From assembly GCA_003222245.1 (NCBI GenBank), contig QHVH01000009.1:284436-348435 (forward strand): a DNA stretch of 64,000 nucleotides, written 5' to 3'. Positions 17,158 to 26,489 of the stretch are shown one piece after another (the first letter of the stretch is position 1; each line of letters opens with the position of its first letter). The stretch is from Blastocatellia bacterium AA13 (lineage in GTDB: Bacteria > Acidobacteriota > Blastocatellia > UBA7656). The notes beneath the pieces are model-generated. The model had not been told where the DNA came from and did no database searches. It saw nothing but the letters and a program-made list of their open reading frames with translations. The translations under genes were made by a program, and so were the position numbers.

Positions 17158-20100
17158 TTAGAACAGGAAGGACGATTCCGCGTCGCTCACGTTCGGTAGA
17201 TCCGAGATGACGCCCGCGAATTCGTTTTCTCCGGAGAGCAGCGGAAAATCCAGAACCCTCCATTCAGGGTGGCTCGTCATCGTTTCGAGCACTATTTCGA
17301 AATGGCGCAGCATCTCTCTCACGGTAGCCGAATCAAACAGCTCGGTCTTGTACTGCAGCCCCGCGGTCACAGTGTCTTCCTGTTCCATAATCGTGAGGCC
17401 GAGATCGAGCTTTGCCGCTCCGGGATCGGTCGGAAGAAAACTCAAGGTCAAACCGGGAAGATTGAACTCCACCGGCGACGTGTTCATGAACACGAACCAT
17501 ACTTGAACGATCGGAGTGTGCTTGAGAGTACGTTCCGGCCGCAATATCTCGACCAGTTTATCGAATGGCAGATCCTGATTCGCATGCGCGCCCAGCACCG
17601 TTTCGCGCACGCGATGGAGCAGATCGCGAAACGAAGGGTTCCCGGTAAAGTCGGTCTTCATCGCGAGCGTGTTCACGAACAACCCGATGAGAGGTTCCAT
17701 CTCCACGCGACTGCGTCCGCCCGACGGACTGCCTACGACAATCTCTTCCTGCTCCGTATAGCGCCTCAGCAAGGTTTGATATGCGGCCAGGAAAGTCATG
17801 TACTGGGTGACGCCTTCGCGACGGCCCAGTTCTCTAAGCGCTTCGGTCAACTCGGGTCCGATCTCGAGATATGCCCTGTCGCCGGCGTTGCTCTGCATCT
17901 CCGAGCGGGGCCTGTCGATCGGAAGTTTCAGCAGCGCGGGAATGTTCTGCAATTGGTCTTTCCAATACTCGACCTGTCGATCATAGATGTCACCCCGCAA
18001 TAATTGCTCCTGCCACACCGCATAATCAGCGTATTGCACCGGCAGCTCTTCGAGGGGCGACTCTTCGCCTGTAGTAAACGAGTTATACAACCGGGCGATC
18101 TCGCGAACCAGCACTTCGAACGACCAGCCATCGCCGACAATGTGGTGCATCGTAAGTACTCCGACGTAGTCGTGCGCGGCAAGCTGTATAAGCCGTACCA
18201 CAAGCATCGCTCCGCGAGTCAGGTCGAAGCTGTGTCGGCTCGCTTCAACGGCTAGTCGCCTCGACTCGGCTTCCGCGGCCTCCGGGTCAAGCGCGCTCAG
18301 ATCGATCCTGGCCGGCGGCGCGACGGCATCGTCGTTTATTACTTGCACGGGTCTTCCATCAACTTCGGCGAACGTCGTGCGGAGAACCTCGTGGCGTCTC
18401 ACAACCGAGTCGAGCGCGCGTTCGAGCGAGTCGACATCAAGCTCGCCGCGCAGTCTCACGGCGGTGGCTATGTTGTACAACGGCGTGCCGGGATAAAGCC
18501 GGTCGAAGAACCAGAGCCTTTGCTGGGCGAACGAGAGAGGCAGCGCACCGTCGCGCGAAGCCCGCGTTATCGGTGGAATCAATGCCTTGCCGCTGTCGGC
18601 GGCGCATTCGAGAAAGCGAGCGAGCGCGGCGATAGTCGGGTTGTCGAAAATCGCCCTTAAGGCCACCTCCACTCCGAATGCGTCTCGGACCCGCGCCATC
18701 ACTTGGGTCGCGAGCAGGGAATGTCCTCCGAGCTCGAAGAAGTTATCGAATACTCCGACCTGATCCACGCGAAGAACCTGCGACCAGATCGATGCGAGCA
18801 ATTCTTCGATGGGCGTTCGCGCCGAGATGGCGGCTGTCTCCAGCTCAGGCCTGCTTCGCCCCGGTTCAGGCAGCGATTTCCGATCGATCTTGCCATTAGA
18901 GCTCACAGGCATTCGATCGAGCGTCACGAAAATCGACGGAGCCATGGACTCCGGAAGCTTCATCCTCAAATGACGGCGCAGTTCTGATTGAGACGGCGCC
19001 GTTTCAGCTACAGGCGTTATGTAGGCGACGAGCCGCGTCCCCTCGGACTCATCTTCCCGCGCGACGACAACCGCCTCTTTCACGGCTTCGTGCTCCATCA
19101 GCGCTATTTCGATCTCGCCCAACTCGATGCGGACTCCTCTGATTTTCACCTGATAATCCGTCCGCCCAATGTACTCGATCGTTCCATCGAATGAGTAGCG
19201 AGCCAGATCACCGGTTCGATACAACCGCCGTCCTTCGTCTTTGCCGAAGGGATCCGGTATAAATTTCGCCGCCGTCAGATCGGCCCGGCTCAAGTACCCT
19301 CGTCCGACTCCTACGCCGCCAACACAAAGCTCTCCGGCAACTCCCGCCGGAACCGGATGCAGGTTCCTGTCGACGAGGTGAATTCTCAGGTTTGCTATTG
19401 GCCTGCCTATTGGAATGCTTCGCGGTTCATCGCGTCTTTCACAATCCCAGTAAGTTACGTCGACGGCGGCTTCGGCCGGACCATAGAGATTGTGCAGCTC
19501 CGCGGCGCTCTTGGACATGAACTCGCTCGCCATCTCGGCCGGCAGGGCCTCGCCGCTGCTGATCACTCGCCGCAACGTTCCACATGCTCCTTCATCCATC
19601 TCATCCAGAAACACTCGCATCATCGCAGGCACAAAGTGGATCGTGGTTATTCTTCGCTCTTCGATAAAGCTCGCCAGATAGGCGCTGTCCCTATGGCCGC
19701 CCGGACGGGTTATGACAAGCCGCGCTCCTTCCATCAGCGGCCAGAAGCACTCGACTACCGAATCGTCGAAGGTGTACGGCGTTTTCTGCGCCATGAGATC
19801 CTCTTCGCCGATTCGATATGCATCCTGCATCCATCTCAACCGGTTCGCGATGCCTTGATGAGAGTTCATCGCCCCCTTTGGTTGTCCCGTCGAACCCGAC
19901 GTGTAGATCACATACGCCAGGCTGTCGGGGGTCGCTTCGCTCGCGAAGTCCTCGCCGCTCTCTTTCTGGATCTCGCTTCGCCGCTCATCGACGCATATGA
20001 CCTCCGCTTCAATCCGCCTCAGCTTCTCCAGGTGTTCGCTCTGGGCCAGCATCACCTTCAGCCCGGCGTCGCGCGTCATGTACGCGAGCCTTTCGTCCGG

Positions 20101-23100
20101 GTACTCAGGATCGAGCGGCACGAATGCTCCGCCGGACTTCAAGACGCCGAAAAGCGCCACGATCGTCTCCAGGCCGCGCTGCATGCAAACACCGGCCAGC
20201 GTCTCGACTCCCACGCCTTTTCTCCGCAGAAATCGCGCGAGCTTATTCGCTTCTTCGTTCAATCCGTGATAGGTCAATACCTCGTCGTCAAACTCAAGAG
20301 CGATGCGGTCGGGGGTCCTCCCGGCCTGCTCCTCGATGGCTTCATGTATGGGCTGGTTGAGATCGTAGTCGACGGCCGTGTCGTTCCATTCGTACACGGT
20401 CTCGCTGATCTCGGCCTTGCTCATCACCTCCAGATCCCGGACCGACCTGTTCATGCTCTCGGCAATGCTCGTCAACGCAGCTACAAAGTTGTGAGTCAAC
20501 CGATTTATCGTCTCTTCCTCATATTCCCGCCTGTCGTAGCTCACTCGCACTCCCAAATCCCGTCCGCTCGCCACGTCTACGGTCAACGGGTAATTCGTCT
20601 GTTCCTCGAATCGCACGTCCTTTATAACGACCCCGCCGCCGTCTCCTTCCACATCGTTGTCGACCGGGTAGTTCTCGAACACGAGAATGCTGTCGAAGAG
20701 ACTTTCGCCTCCCACTTTTCCGCTCCATCTCTGCACGTCCACCAGCCTGCTGTATTCGTACTGCCGCATCTCGACCTGCTCGTCCTGAATTTTCTTCAAC
20801 CAATCCTTCACCTGCTCGCGTTCATCCACGATCACCCTCACTGGCAGCGTATTGATGAACAGGCCAACAGCGTTCTCCATCGCCTCCAGCTCCGGCGGTC
20901 TTCCCGATACGGTCGCGCCGAACACCACTTCTTCTTCTCCGCTGTATTTACTCAACAGCAGCGCCCAGGCGCCTTGAACCATCGTGTTGACGGTCAACTG
21001 CTGTCGCCGCGCGGCGTCGAGGATCGCTCGAGTCTCGAACTCTCCCAGCCTGATCTCGACCTTTCCCTGGCCAGCCGCGCCGCCGCCGGCACTGAGGGTC
21101 TTGACGCCGATACCGGCCGCTCCGGCGAGGCCCTTCAACTTCTCTCGCCAATACTGCTCCGCTTCGCTTATATCCTGCTTCTTCAGCCACTCGATGTAAT
21201 CCCGGTATCGCGCCGCCTCCCCGAGATCGAGTTCGCGTCCGTTCACCTTGGCTTCGTATTTCCGCATTACCTCGCGCAGAACTACCGGCATGCACCACCC
21301 ATCCATCAACAGGTGATGGCGGCTCCAGATGTACCGGTACTCTTGCTCGCCTTCCCTTATCAATGCCATCCGCATCAAGGGCGCCCGGCGGACGTCAATC
21401 CCTCTTTCTCTCTCCTCTCGCAGGTATCTTTCCGCTTGCGCATCTCTCGCGGGTTTATCCTTTCCTCGCCAATCCTCCTCTCTTATCTCGAGGTTCACGT
21501 GCTTCCAGACCACCTGCACCGGTTCGCCCACGCCCTCCCACTCAAATGAAGTCCTGAGCGCTTCATGCCGATCCAACACTTCCTGCCAGGACTGCCGGAA
21601 CGCGTTTACATCGAGGTCTCCAACGAGGCTGGCCATTGCCTGATTGCAGTAGACCCCGGACCTTGGTGAATAGAGGGTGTGGAACAACATGCCCTGCTGC
21701 ATCGGCGTCAGCGGGTAAAGATCCTGTATCTCGCCGCCGCTCGCCGCAATCCTATCCAGGTCCAACTGCTGGATGTCGACAAGCTCGAAATCGGACGGCG
21801 TGTAACCGCCGGCTCCTTCAGATAAGCAGTGCGCTATCAGATTAGACAAAGCCCCCCGGCATCTGAGAGCGAGCCTTTCAATAGTCTCTCTACGATGGCG
21901 GTTTTCGCTGTACCAGAAGCTGAGCGTGAGGACCCCGCCCGCAACGTCGCCAACCACATCCAGCAGGTATATGCGGTGAGCTCGTTCGCTTCGATCGCTG
22001 CCTTTGTCTTCGGGCGCCATCGCGAATTGCGAAGGACTTGCGGCGTTATCCAATTGTCCGAAATAGTTGAAAACCACCTCGGCGTCACCCTGCTGCTTCA
22101 GTGATTCCACGGTATGCTCGTCAGCGCTCAAGTATCTGAGAATGCCGTAGCCGATCCCCTGGTTCGGGACACGTCTCATCTGCTCTTTCACGCTTTTGAG
22201 CTTTTCTCCGGAACCGCTCTTCCTATCGAAATCGATTATTAGAGGGTACACGCTGGTGAACCAGCCGATGGTCCTGGTGACATCGATGCCGGGAGCTATG
22301 TCTTCACGGCCGTGTCCCTCGATTTCTATTTTGACTCGATCGTTCCCCGTCCATTCGCTCAGCGCTTCACTCAGCGCGCAAACCAGCACTTCCTGTATTC
22401 GAGTGCGGTACGCTTCGCCGGCGCGTGTCAACAGATCCCTGGTCTCGCCTTCGTCCAAGGCGACGCGCACGGCGCGCCGTGAGCCTACGGTGTTCTCACC
22501 GCTCTGATAATCCACCGGTAGGCGCCCGGTTTTCTCCCCGGATCTCTCGATCCAGTATTCGGTTTCTTTACCGATCTCATCGCCGTCGGCATAGGACGTG
22601 AGCGCTTCGCCCCATTCCTGGTACGATGAGGTCTTGCCTCCGAAATCGATCTCAAGTCCACGCTGCGCCTGCTCGTAACCGGCGGCCAAATCCTCCAGCA
22701 GGATTCTCCAACTCACTCCATCCATCACCGTGTGATGTATAGAGATCAGCAGCCTCTCTCCTCGGGCTTCGCCGAGGTCCATCTTCGCGATCCTCACGAG
22801 CGGTCCTTCGCTCAAATCCAGGCTCTCCTGAACCTGGACCGCGGTTCTCTCTATTTCGCTTCTAAGCATCACGTCAGTGATCCCGCTCAAATCAATGACG
22901 ACGAAGACGACGTTGCGCTCGCTCGCCAGATTCTCCTGCGTCCAGATGTCGTCTTGCCGATGGAATCTCATCCTGAGCGCGTCGTGATGATCGAGCAGGC
23001 GGTCGACGACCTTGCTCAAATGCGCGGCGTCGAATTGCTGCCTGAGTTCCAGCATGAGCGATTGATTGTGGCGATTCAGTTCGACCGTGGTTGTCTCAAA

Positions 23101-26100
23101 CAATCTGTGCTGAATCGGCGTCAGCCTCACGGGTCCCGTTACCAAGCCGCGGCGCGGTTCCGACGCGGTCGCCGTGCCCGCAACGGCAGCAAGCGCCGCA
23201 ACGGTCTGATGCTGAAAGATCTGTCTTGGAGTCAAACGCAGACCCGCGCGATTGGCTCTTGAGATCACTTGTATCCCGATGATCGAATCTCCGCCGAGCT
23301 CGAAGAAATTATCGTGGACTCCAACCCGACTGGTCCCAAGCAGTTCGCCCCAGATCCGCGCCAGTGTTTCCTCGACCGGCCCGCGCGGAGCCGCGAAATC
23401 GGAATGAGCTTCGGCGAGCAGAGGTTCGCGTTTGACGAGCGCCTTGCGATCGAGCTTGCCGTGAGCCGTTCGCGGCATCGAGTCGATGAAGACGAACGCG
23501 GCCGGAACCATGTATTCGGGCAATCTTTCCTGGAGAAATCCGCGAAGCTCGGCGGTTGACGGCGCCGGAGTTTGTTCCGGAACGATGAATGCCACGAGTT
23601 CTTTTCTATTCGGGGACTGCTCCCAATCAACAACCGTGACTTCTCGAACGGAGCCATGTCTGGCGAGCACTGCCTCGATCTCACCAAGCTCTATCCGAAA
23701 TCCGCGAATCTTGACCTGATGATCGCCGCGTCCGAGAAACTCTATGGAGCCGTCAGGCAGGCGGCGCGCAAGATCGCCGGTCGCATAAAGCCTCGCGCCG
23801 CAATCTTCGCTGAATGTATTTGGTATGAACCTCTCGGCGGTTAGATCCGGGCGATTGAGGTATCCTCGGGCCAGGCATGTCCCGCCGAGCAACAAGTCTC
23901 CAACGACGCCCGCCGGCGTCGGTTGAAATTGATGGTCGACCAGATAAGCTCGCGTGTTTGGAAGCGGCCGGCCGACCGGAACCGTCAATGCCTGCTCATA
24001 GAGACGATCAGGAAAGACTCGATGCGTCAGCACGCCCACTGTCGCTTCGGTCGGGCCGTAATGGTTGAAAATCTCGCAATCGGGCGCCAGCTTCGCCAGT
24101 TCCTTCACCCAGTCGGGCCGCGATGCTTCGCCGCCAACCACCAGCCACTTTCGCGGTATTAGTCGTTCGGGCCGAGCCGAAGTGAGCAGCGCCGCGAGAT
24201 GCGACGGAGCGATCTTGAGACCGTCGATGATATGCTCGGTAAAGTAATTCGCCAGCGCATTCGGATCGATGCTCGCCTCTTCCGACAATATGTGAAGACA
24301 CCCGCCCATGGAGAGAGAGTCAAAGAGCACCATCTTGCTCGAGTCAACCGTGAGCGGCTGAACCATCGCAAACGAGGACGCCGGTGAGAAGCCGAGCCGG
24401 TCCGCGCACGCTCTCGTATAGTTCACTATTTGCCGGTGCGGAATGACCACTCCTTTGGGAGCGCCGGTCGATCCTGATGTGTAGATAACGTAGGCCGCAT
24501 TATTCGAGCTCACGCCGCTGACTACATTCCATACTCGGTTCGCTTCGATCGCATCGAAGAACACCGCGCGGCTGGATACGGCCGGCAGCCGTTCCGCGAT
24601 CGAGCGGCGCGTCAGCACAACCGTCGCTCCGCTGTCTTCGATCATCAGGTCAACGCGATCGGCAGGCCACTTGGGATCGAGCGGCACATAGGCGCCGCCG
24701 GCCTTCAGGATTCCGAACAGCCCGATTACCATCTCGAGCGAACGCTCGACGCATAAGCCGACCATCGATTCAGGTCCGACGCCGGCGCCCCGCAGATGCG
24801 AAGCGACGCTGTTCGCCCGCGCATTCAACTCGCCGTAGCTCAGCCAGTGCTCTTCAAACACCGCCGCCGGCGCATCGGGCGCTTGCCTCGCCTGTTCTTC
24901 GATCAGCTCATGGATGCAGGACCCGTGAGGATATTCGGTTCGCGTGTCATTCAGCTCATTCAGGAGATATCGGCTCTCGGAGCCGGTGAGAAGCGTAAGC
25001 GTTTCTATGGAGCCGTGCGGATTTTCAATCGCGCTTCGCAAGAGCACTTCATATCGATCAGCGAGGCGCTCGATTTCATCGCGTTCGTATCGGCTCGCGT
25101 CGAAATGAATCTCAGCCCTGAGCGTCTCCCCCGCATCCGCGCATGAGAGCTTCAACTTGAACCTGTCCGTGCAGGCGTGCTGTTCGTTGATTGTGAACCG
25201 CACGCCGCCAAATTGACGAGAAGGCGGCCGCGAGTGGAACTCGAAGCAGATCGGCAGGAAGGGAATCGATCCTGGCGCGCCGTCGATAACCGCCGTTCGA
25301 TTCCAGTCGAAATACTCCTGCCAATCCGACGCCTCCTCGATCCGATCAGCCATTACTTCCAGAATCGCCGTGAGAGACGTATTGCCCTCGACGAGCGACC
25401 GCGTCGGCACTATCCGTGAGAACGGTCCGAGCGCATCGCTTATCTCATCGAGCTTCTTGCCGTCTGCGACGTAGCCGACAACTATATCGGGCTGACGTGT
25501 CAGGCGGCTCAAGAGAATCTTCCAGCAAGCAAGCATCAAGACGGGGATTGGAGCGCCTAGATTCGCCGCGGCCGTTCGTATTCGCTCCTGAAGCTCTTCG
25601 CTCAGCGCAATCGATTGCGCTTCAGGCCGAAAGGGCGCTACGGCGTTCTTGTTCTCAAAAGCGATTGTCAGTTGATGCGCGGCGGAGATGTCGATCGAAT
25701 TCCAATAAGCTCTCCCGGCCACGGCATCCTGGTCTTCGGAGTCGCCAAGATCGTTTAGCCAACGGGCTACATCGGCATACTGCATGGGCCCATCGAGTGA
25801 TTCAGCGCCGTGCTCTTCGGCCTCGTAAGCGCGGCCGATTTCCATCACCAGGCTCGCTAGCGAACCGGCATCGGCGCATAGAGCGGAAAGGTTGATGATC
25901 AAAACATGCTTATCTTCCGCTATACGGATCAGAGCCGCGTCGAGAAGAGATCCGGGCTGATAGTTGTTTGAAATAGAAGCGTCGTTGATTGTCGCGCTGG
26001 AACGCAGGCTCTTGATCTCAGTCTCCAGCTCGGCTTCACTGAGGTTGCTTAAATCAAGCTGTCGTAACTCCGGAACGTAGTCGTCGCATATTACCTGGCA

Positions 26101-26322
26101 TGGAATTTCCTCCCCCGGACGAACGGCGAACGCAGTCCGGAGAATCTCGTGAGCACGCACGACGGCGCCAAACGCCTCTTCGAGCCGAGATGCATCGAGC
26201 TTGCCGGTCAGCTCGACGGAGCATCCGGCCGCGAACACCGGCGCTTCACGCAGCAGATTCCAAAGGCGCTTCTGCTGTGGAGAAAGCTCGAAACCCTCAA
26301 TCACTACACCCTGTGTCTTCAT
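17158..26322 (-). CDS. NRPS-7: interface-like domain, A (Asp-like), T, E, C, A (Ser-like), T, C
   Basis: 3054 residues, two modules; ATG with AGGA 4 bases upstream. The interface-like domain (1-445) has LSALCAD (145-151) for HHxxxDG. A1 (about 470-980) reads DSMKLVHVG+K; Lys278, His322 and Gly331 recall the Asp code DLTKVGHIGK. The first carrier has LGGDS (about 1009), the form usual before an epimerization domain. E (1067-1520) has IHHTVMDGVSW, EGHGRE, RTIGWFTSVYP and GIGYGILRYL. The following C (about 1535-1980; YPLTPMQQGMLFH, RHHLLMDGW) is of the D-donor type. A2 (about 1990-2500) reads DDVHISLVD+K, nearest to Ser codes. The last C (2597-3010; MHHIVGDGWS) would pass the chain to NRPS-8. 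The protein ends SDAESSFLF. The E and C region is unusually Glu/Lys/Arg-rich and pyrimidine-rich on the plus strand. Confidence 0.95.
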   Translation of the reverse strand: MKTQGVVIEGFELSPQQKRLWNLLREAPVFAAGCSVELTGKLDASRLEEAFGAVVRAHEILRTAFAVRPGEEIPCQVICDDYVPELRQLDLSNLSEAELETEIKSLRSSATINDASISNNYQPGSLLDAALIRIAEDKHVLIINLSALCADAGSLASLVMEIGRAYEAEEHGAESLDGPMQYADVARWLNDLGDSEDQDAVAGRAYWNSIDISAAHQLTIAFENKNAVAPFRPEAQSIALSEELQERIRTAAANLGAPIPVLMLACWKILLSRLTRQPDIVVGYVADGKKLDEISDALGPFSRIVPTRSLVEGNTSLTAILEVMADRIEEASDWQEYFDWNRTAVIDGAPGSIPFLPICFEFHSRPPSRQFGGVRFTINEQHACTDRFKLKLSCADAGETLRAEIHFDASRYERDEIERLADRYEVLLRSAIENPHGSIETLTLLTGSESRYLLNELNDTRTEYPHGSCIHELIEEQARQAPDAPAAVFEEHWLSYGELNARANSVASHLRGAGVGPESMVGLCVERSLEMVIGLFGILKAGGAYVPLDPKWPADRVDLMIEDSGATVVLTRRSIAERLPAVSSRAVFFDAIEANRVWNVVSGVSSNNAAYVIYTSGSTGAPKGVVIPHRQIVNYTRACADRLGFSPASSFAMVQPLTVDSSKMVLFDSLSMGGCLHILSEEASIDPNALANYFTEHIIDGLKIAPSHLAALLTSARPERLIPRKWLVVGGEASRPDWVKELAKLAPDCEIFNHYGPTEATVGVLTHRVFPDRLYEQALTVPVGRPLPNTRAYLVDHQFQPTPAGVVGDLLLGGTCLARGYLNRPDLTAERFIPNTFSEDCGARLYATGDLARRLPDGSIEFLGRGDHQVKIRGFRIELGEIEAVLARHGSVREVTVVDWEQSPNRKELVAFIVPEQTPAPSTAELRGFLQERLPEYMVPAAFVFIDSMPRTAHGKLDRKALVKREPLLAEAHSDFAAPRGPVEETLARIWGELLGTSRVGVHDNFFELGGDSIIGIQVISRANRAGLRLTPRQIFQHQTVAALAAVAGTATASEPRRGLVTGPVRLTPIQHRLFETTTVELNRHNQSLMLELRQQFDAAHLSKVVDRLLDHHDALRMRFHRQDDIWTQENLASERNVVFVVIDLSGITDVMLRSEIERTAVQVQESLDLSEGPLVRIAKMDLGEARGERLLISIHHTVMDGVSWRILLEDLAAGYEQAQRGLEIDFGGKTSSYQEWGEALTSYADGDEIGKETEYWIERSGEKTGRLPVDYQSGENTVGSRRAVRVALDEGETRDLLTRAGEAYRTRIQEVLVCALSEALSEWTGNDRVKIEIEGHGREDIAPGIDVTRTIGWFTSVYPLIIDFDRKSGSGEKLKSVKEQMRRVPNQGIGYGILRYLSADEHTVESLKQQGDAEVVFNYFGQLDNAASPSQFAMAPEDKGSDRSERAHRIYLLDVVGDVAGGVLTLSFWYSENRHRRETIERLALRCRGALSNLIAHCLSEGAGGYTPSDFELVDIQQLDLDRIAASGGEIQDLYPLTPMQQGMLFHTLYSPRSGVYCNQAMASLVGDLDVNAFRQSWQEVLDRHEALRTSFEWEGVGEPVQVVWKHVNLEIREEDWRGKDKPARDAQAERYLREERERGIDVRRAPLMRMALIREGEQEYRYIWSRHHLLMDGWCMPVVLREVMRKYEAKVNGRELDLGEAARYRDYIEWLKKQDISEAEQYWREKLKGLAGAAGIGVKTLSAGGGAAGQGKVEIRLGEFETRAILDAARRQQLTVNTMVQGAWALLLSKYSGEEEVVFGATVSGRPPELEAMENAVGLFINTLPVRVIVDEREQVKDWLKKIQDEQVEMRQYEYSRLVDVQRWSGKVGGESLFDSILVFENYPVDNDVEGDGGGVVIKDVRFEEQTNYPLTVDVASGRDLGVRVSYDRREYEEETINRLTHNFVAALTSIAESMNRSVRDLEVMSKAEISETVYEWNDTAVDYDLNQPIHEAIEEQAGRTPDRIALEFDDEVLTYHGLNEEANKLARFLRRKGVGVETLAGVCMQRGLETIVALFGVLKSGGAFVPLDPEYPDERLAYMTRDAGLKVMLAQSEHLEKLRRIEAEVICVDERRSEIQKESGEDFASEATPDSLAYVIYTSGSTGQPKGAMNSHQGIANRLRWMQDAYRIGEEDLMAQKTPYTFDDSVVECFWPLMEGARLVITRPGGHRDSAYLASFIEERRITTIHFVPAMMRVFLDEMDEGACGTLRRVISSGEALPAEMASEFMSKSAAELHNLYGPAEAAVDVTYWDCERRDEPRSIPIGRPIANLRIHLVDRNLHPVPAGVAGELCVGGVGVGRGYLSRADLTAAKFIPDPFGKDEGRRLYRTGDLARYSFDGTIEYIGRTDYQVKIRGVRIELGEIEIALMEHEAVKEAVVVAREDESEGTRLVAYITPVAETAPSQSELRRHLRMKLPESMAPSIFVTLDRMPVSSNGKIDRKSLPEPGRSRPELETAAISARTPIEELLASIWSQVLRVDQVGVFDNFFELGGHSLLATQVMARVRDAFGVEVALRAIFDNPTIAALARFLECAADSGKALIPPITRASRDGALPLSFAQQRLWFFDRLYPGTPLYNIATAVRLRGELDVDSLERALDSVVRRHEVLRTTFAEVDGRPVQVINDDAVAPPARIDLSALDPEAAEAESRRLAVEASRHSFDLTRGAMLVVRLIQLAAHDYVGVLTMHHIVGDGWSFEVLVREIARLYNSFTTGEESPLEELPVQYADYAVWQEQLLRGDIYDRQVEYWKDQLQNIPALLKLPIDRPRSEMQSNAGDRAYLEIGPELTEALRELGRREGVTQYMTFLAAYQTLLRRYTEQEEIVVGSPSGGRSRVEMEPLIGLFVNTLAMKTDFTGNPSFRDLLHRVRETVLGAHANQDLPFDKLVEILRPERTLKHTPIVQVWFVFMNTSPVEFNLPGLTLSFLPTDPGAAKLDLGLTIMEQEDTVTAGLQYKTELFDSATVREMLRHFEIVLETMTSHPEWRVLDFPLLSGENEFAGVISDLPNVSDAESSFLF

Positions 26323-26369
26323 TGTTTCCTGACCTCAACGGATCTGAAGAATATTCGTCAAACCACCCG

Positions 26370-26381
26370 CCAACGCGTTGG
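26370..26381. promoter_or_regulatory. 12 bp perfect palindrome upstream of NRPS-7
   Basis: CCAACGCGTTGG is a perfect palindrome 48-59 bases before the NRPS-7 start, within the 167 bp gap after NRPS-6. Size and position fit a dimeric repressor operator or a dispersed short repeat. No -10/-35 pair stands out, so a regulatory role is only a possibility. Confidence 0.3.
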
Positions 26382-26489
26382 TAGAACCGTTAACTCATCT
26401 CGAAGGGATGTTTGTTCGGCAGCCCAAAGTAAGAACATCATTGATGGCGCCTGGGAACATTCCCATTCCCGGCTATCCCTTTGGGACAT

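Noticed and set aside
19357..21549. 730-codon open frame on the plus strand inside NRPS-7
   Set aside because: It is antisense to well-conserved E, C and A motifs, has no ribosome site or recognisable domain, and arises from the codon bias of the minus-strand gene. The same applies to the 365- and 389-codon plus-strand frames over the CmlA-like gene and the halogenase/methyltransferase genes.
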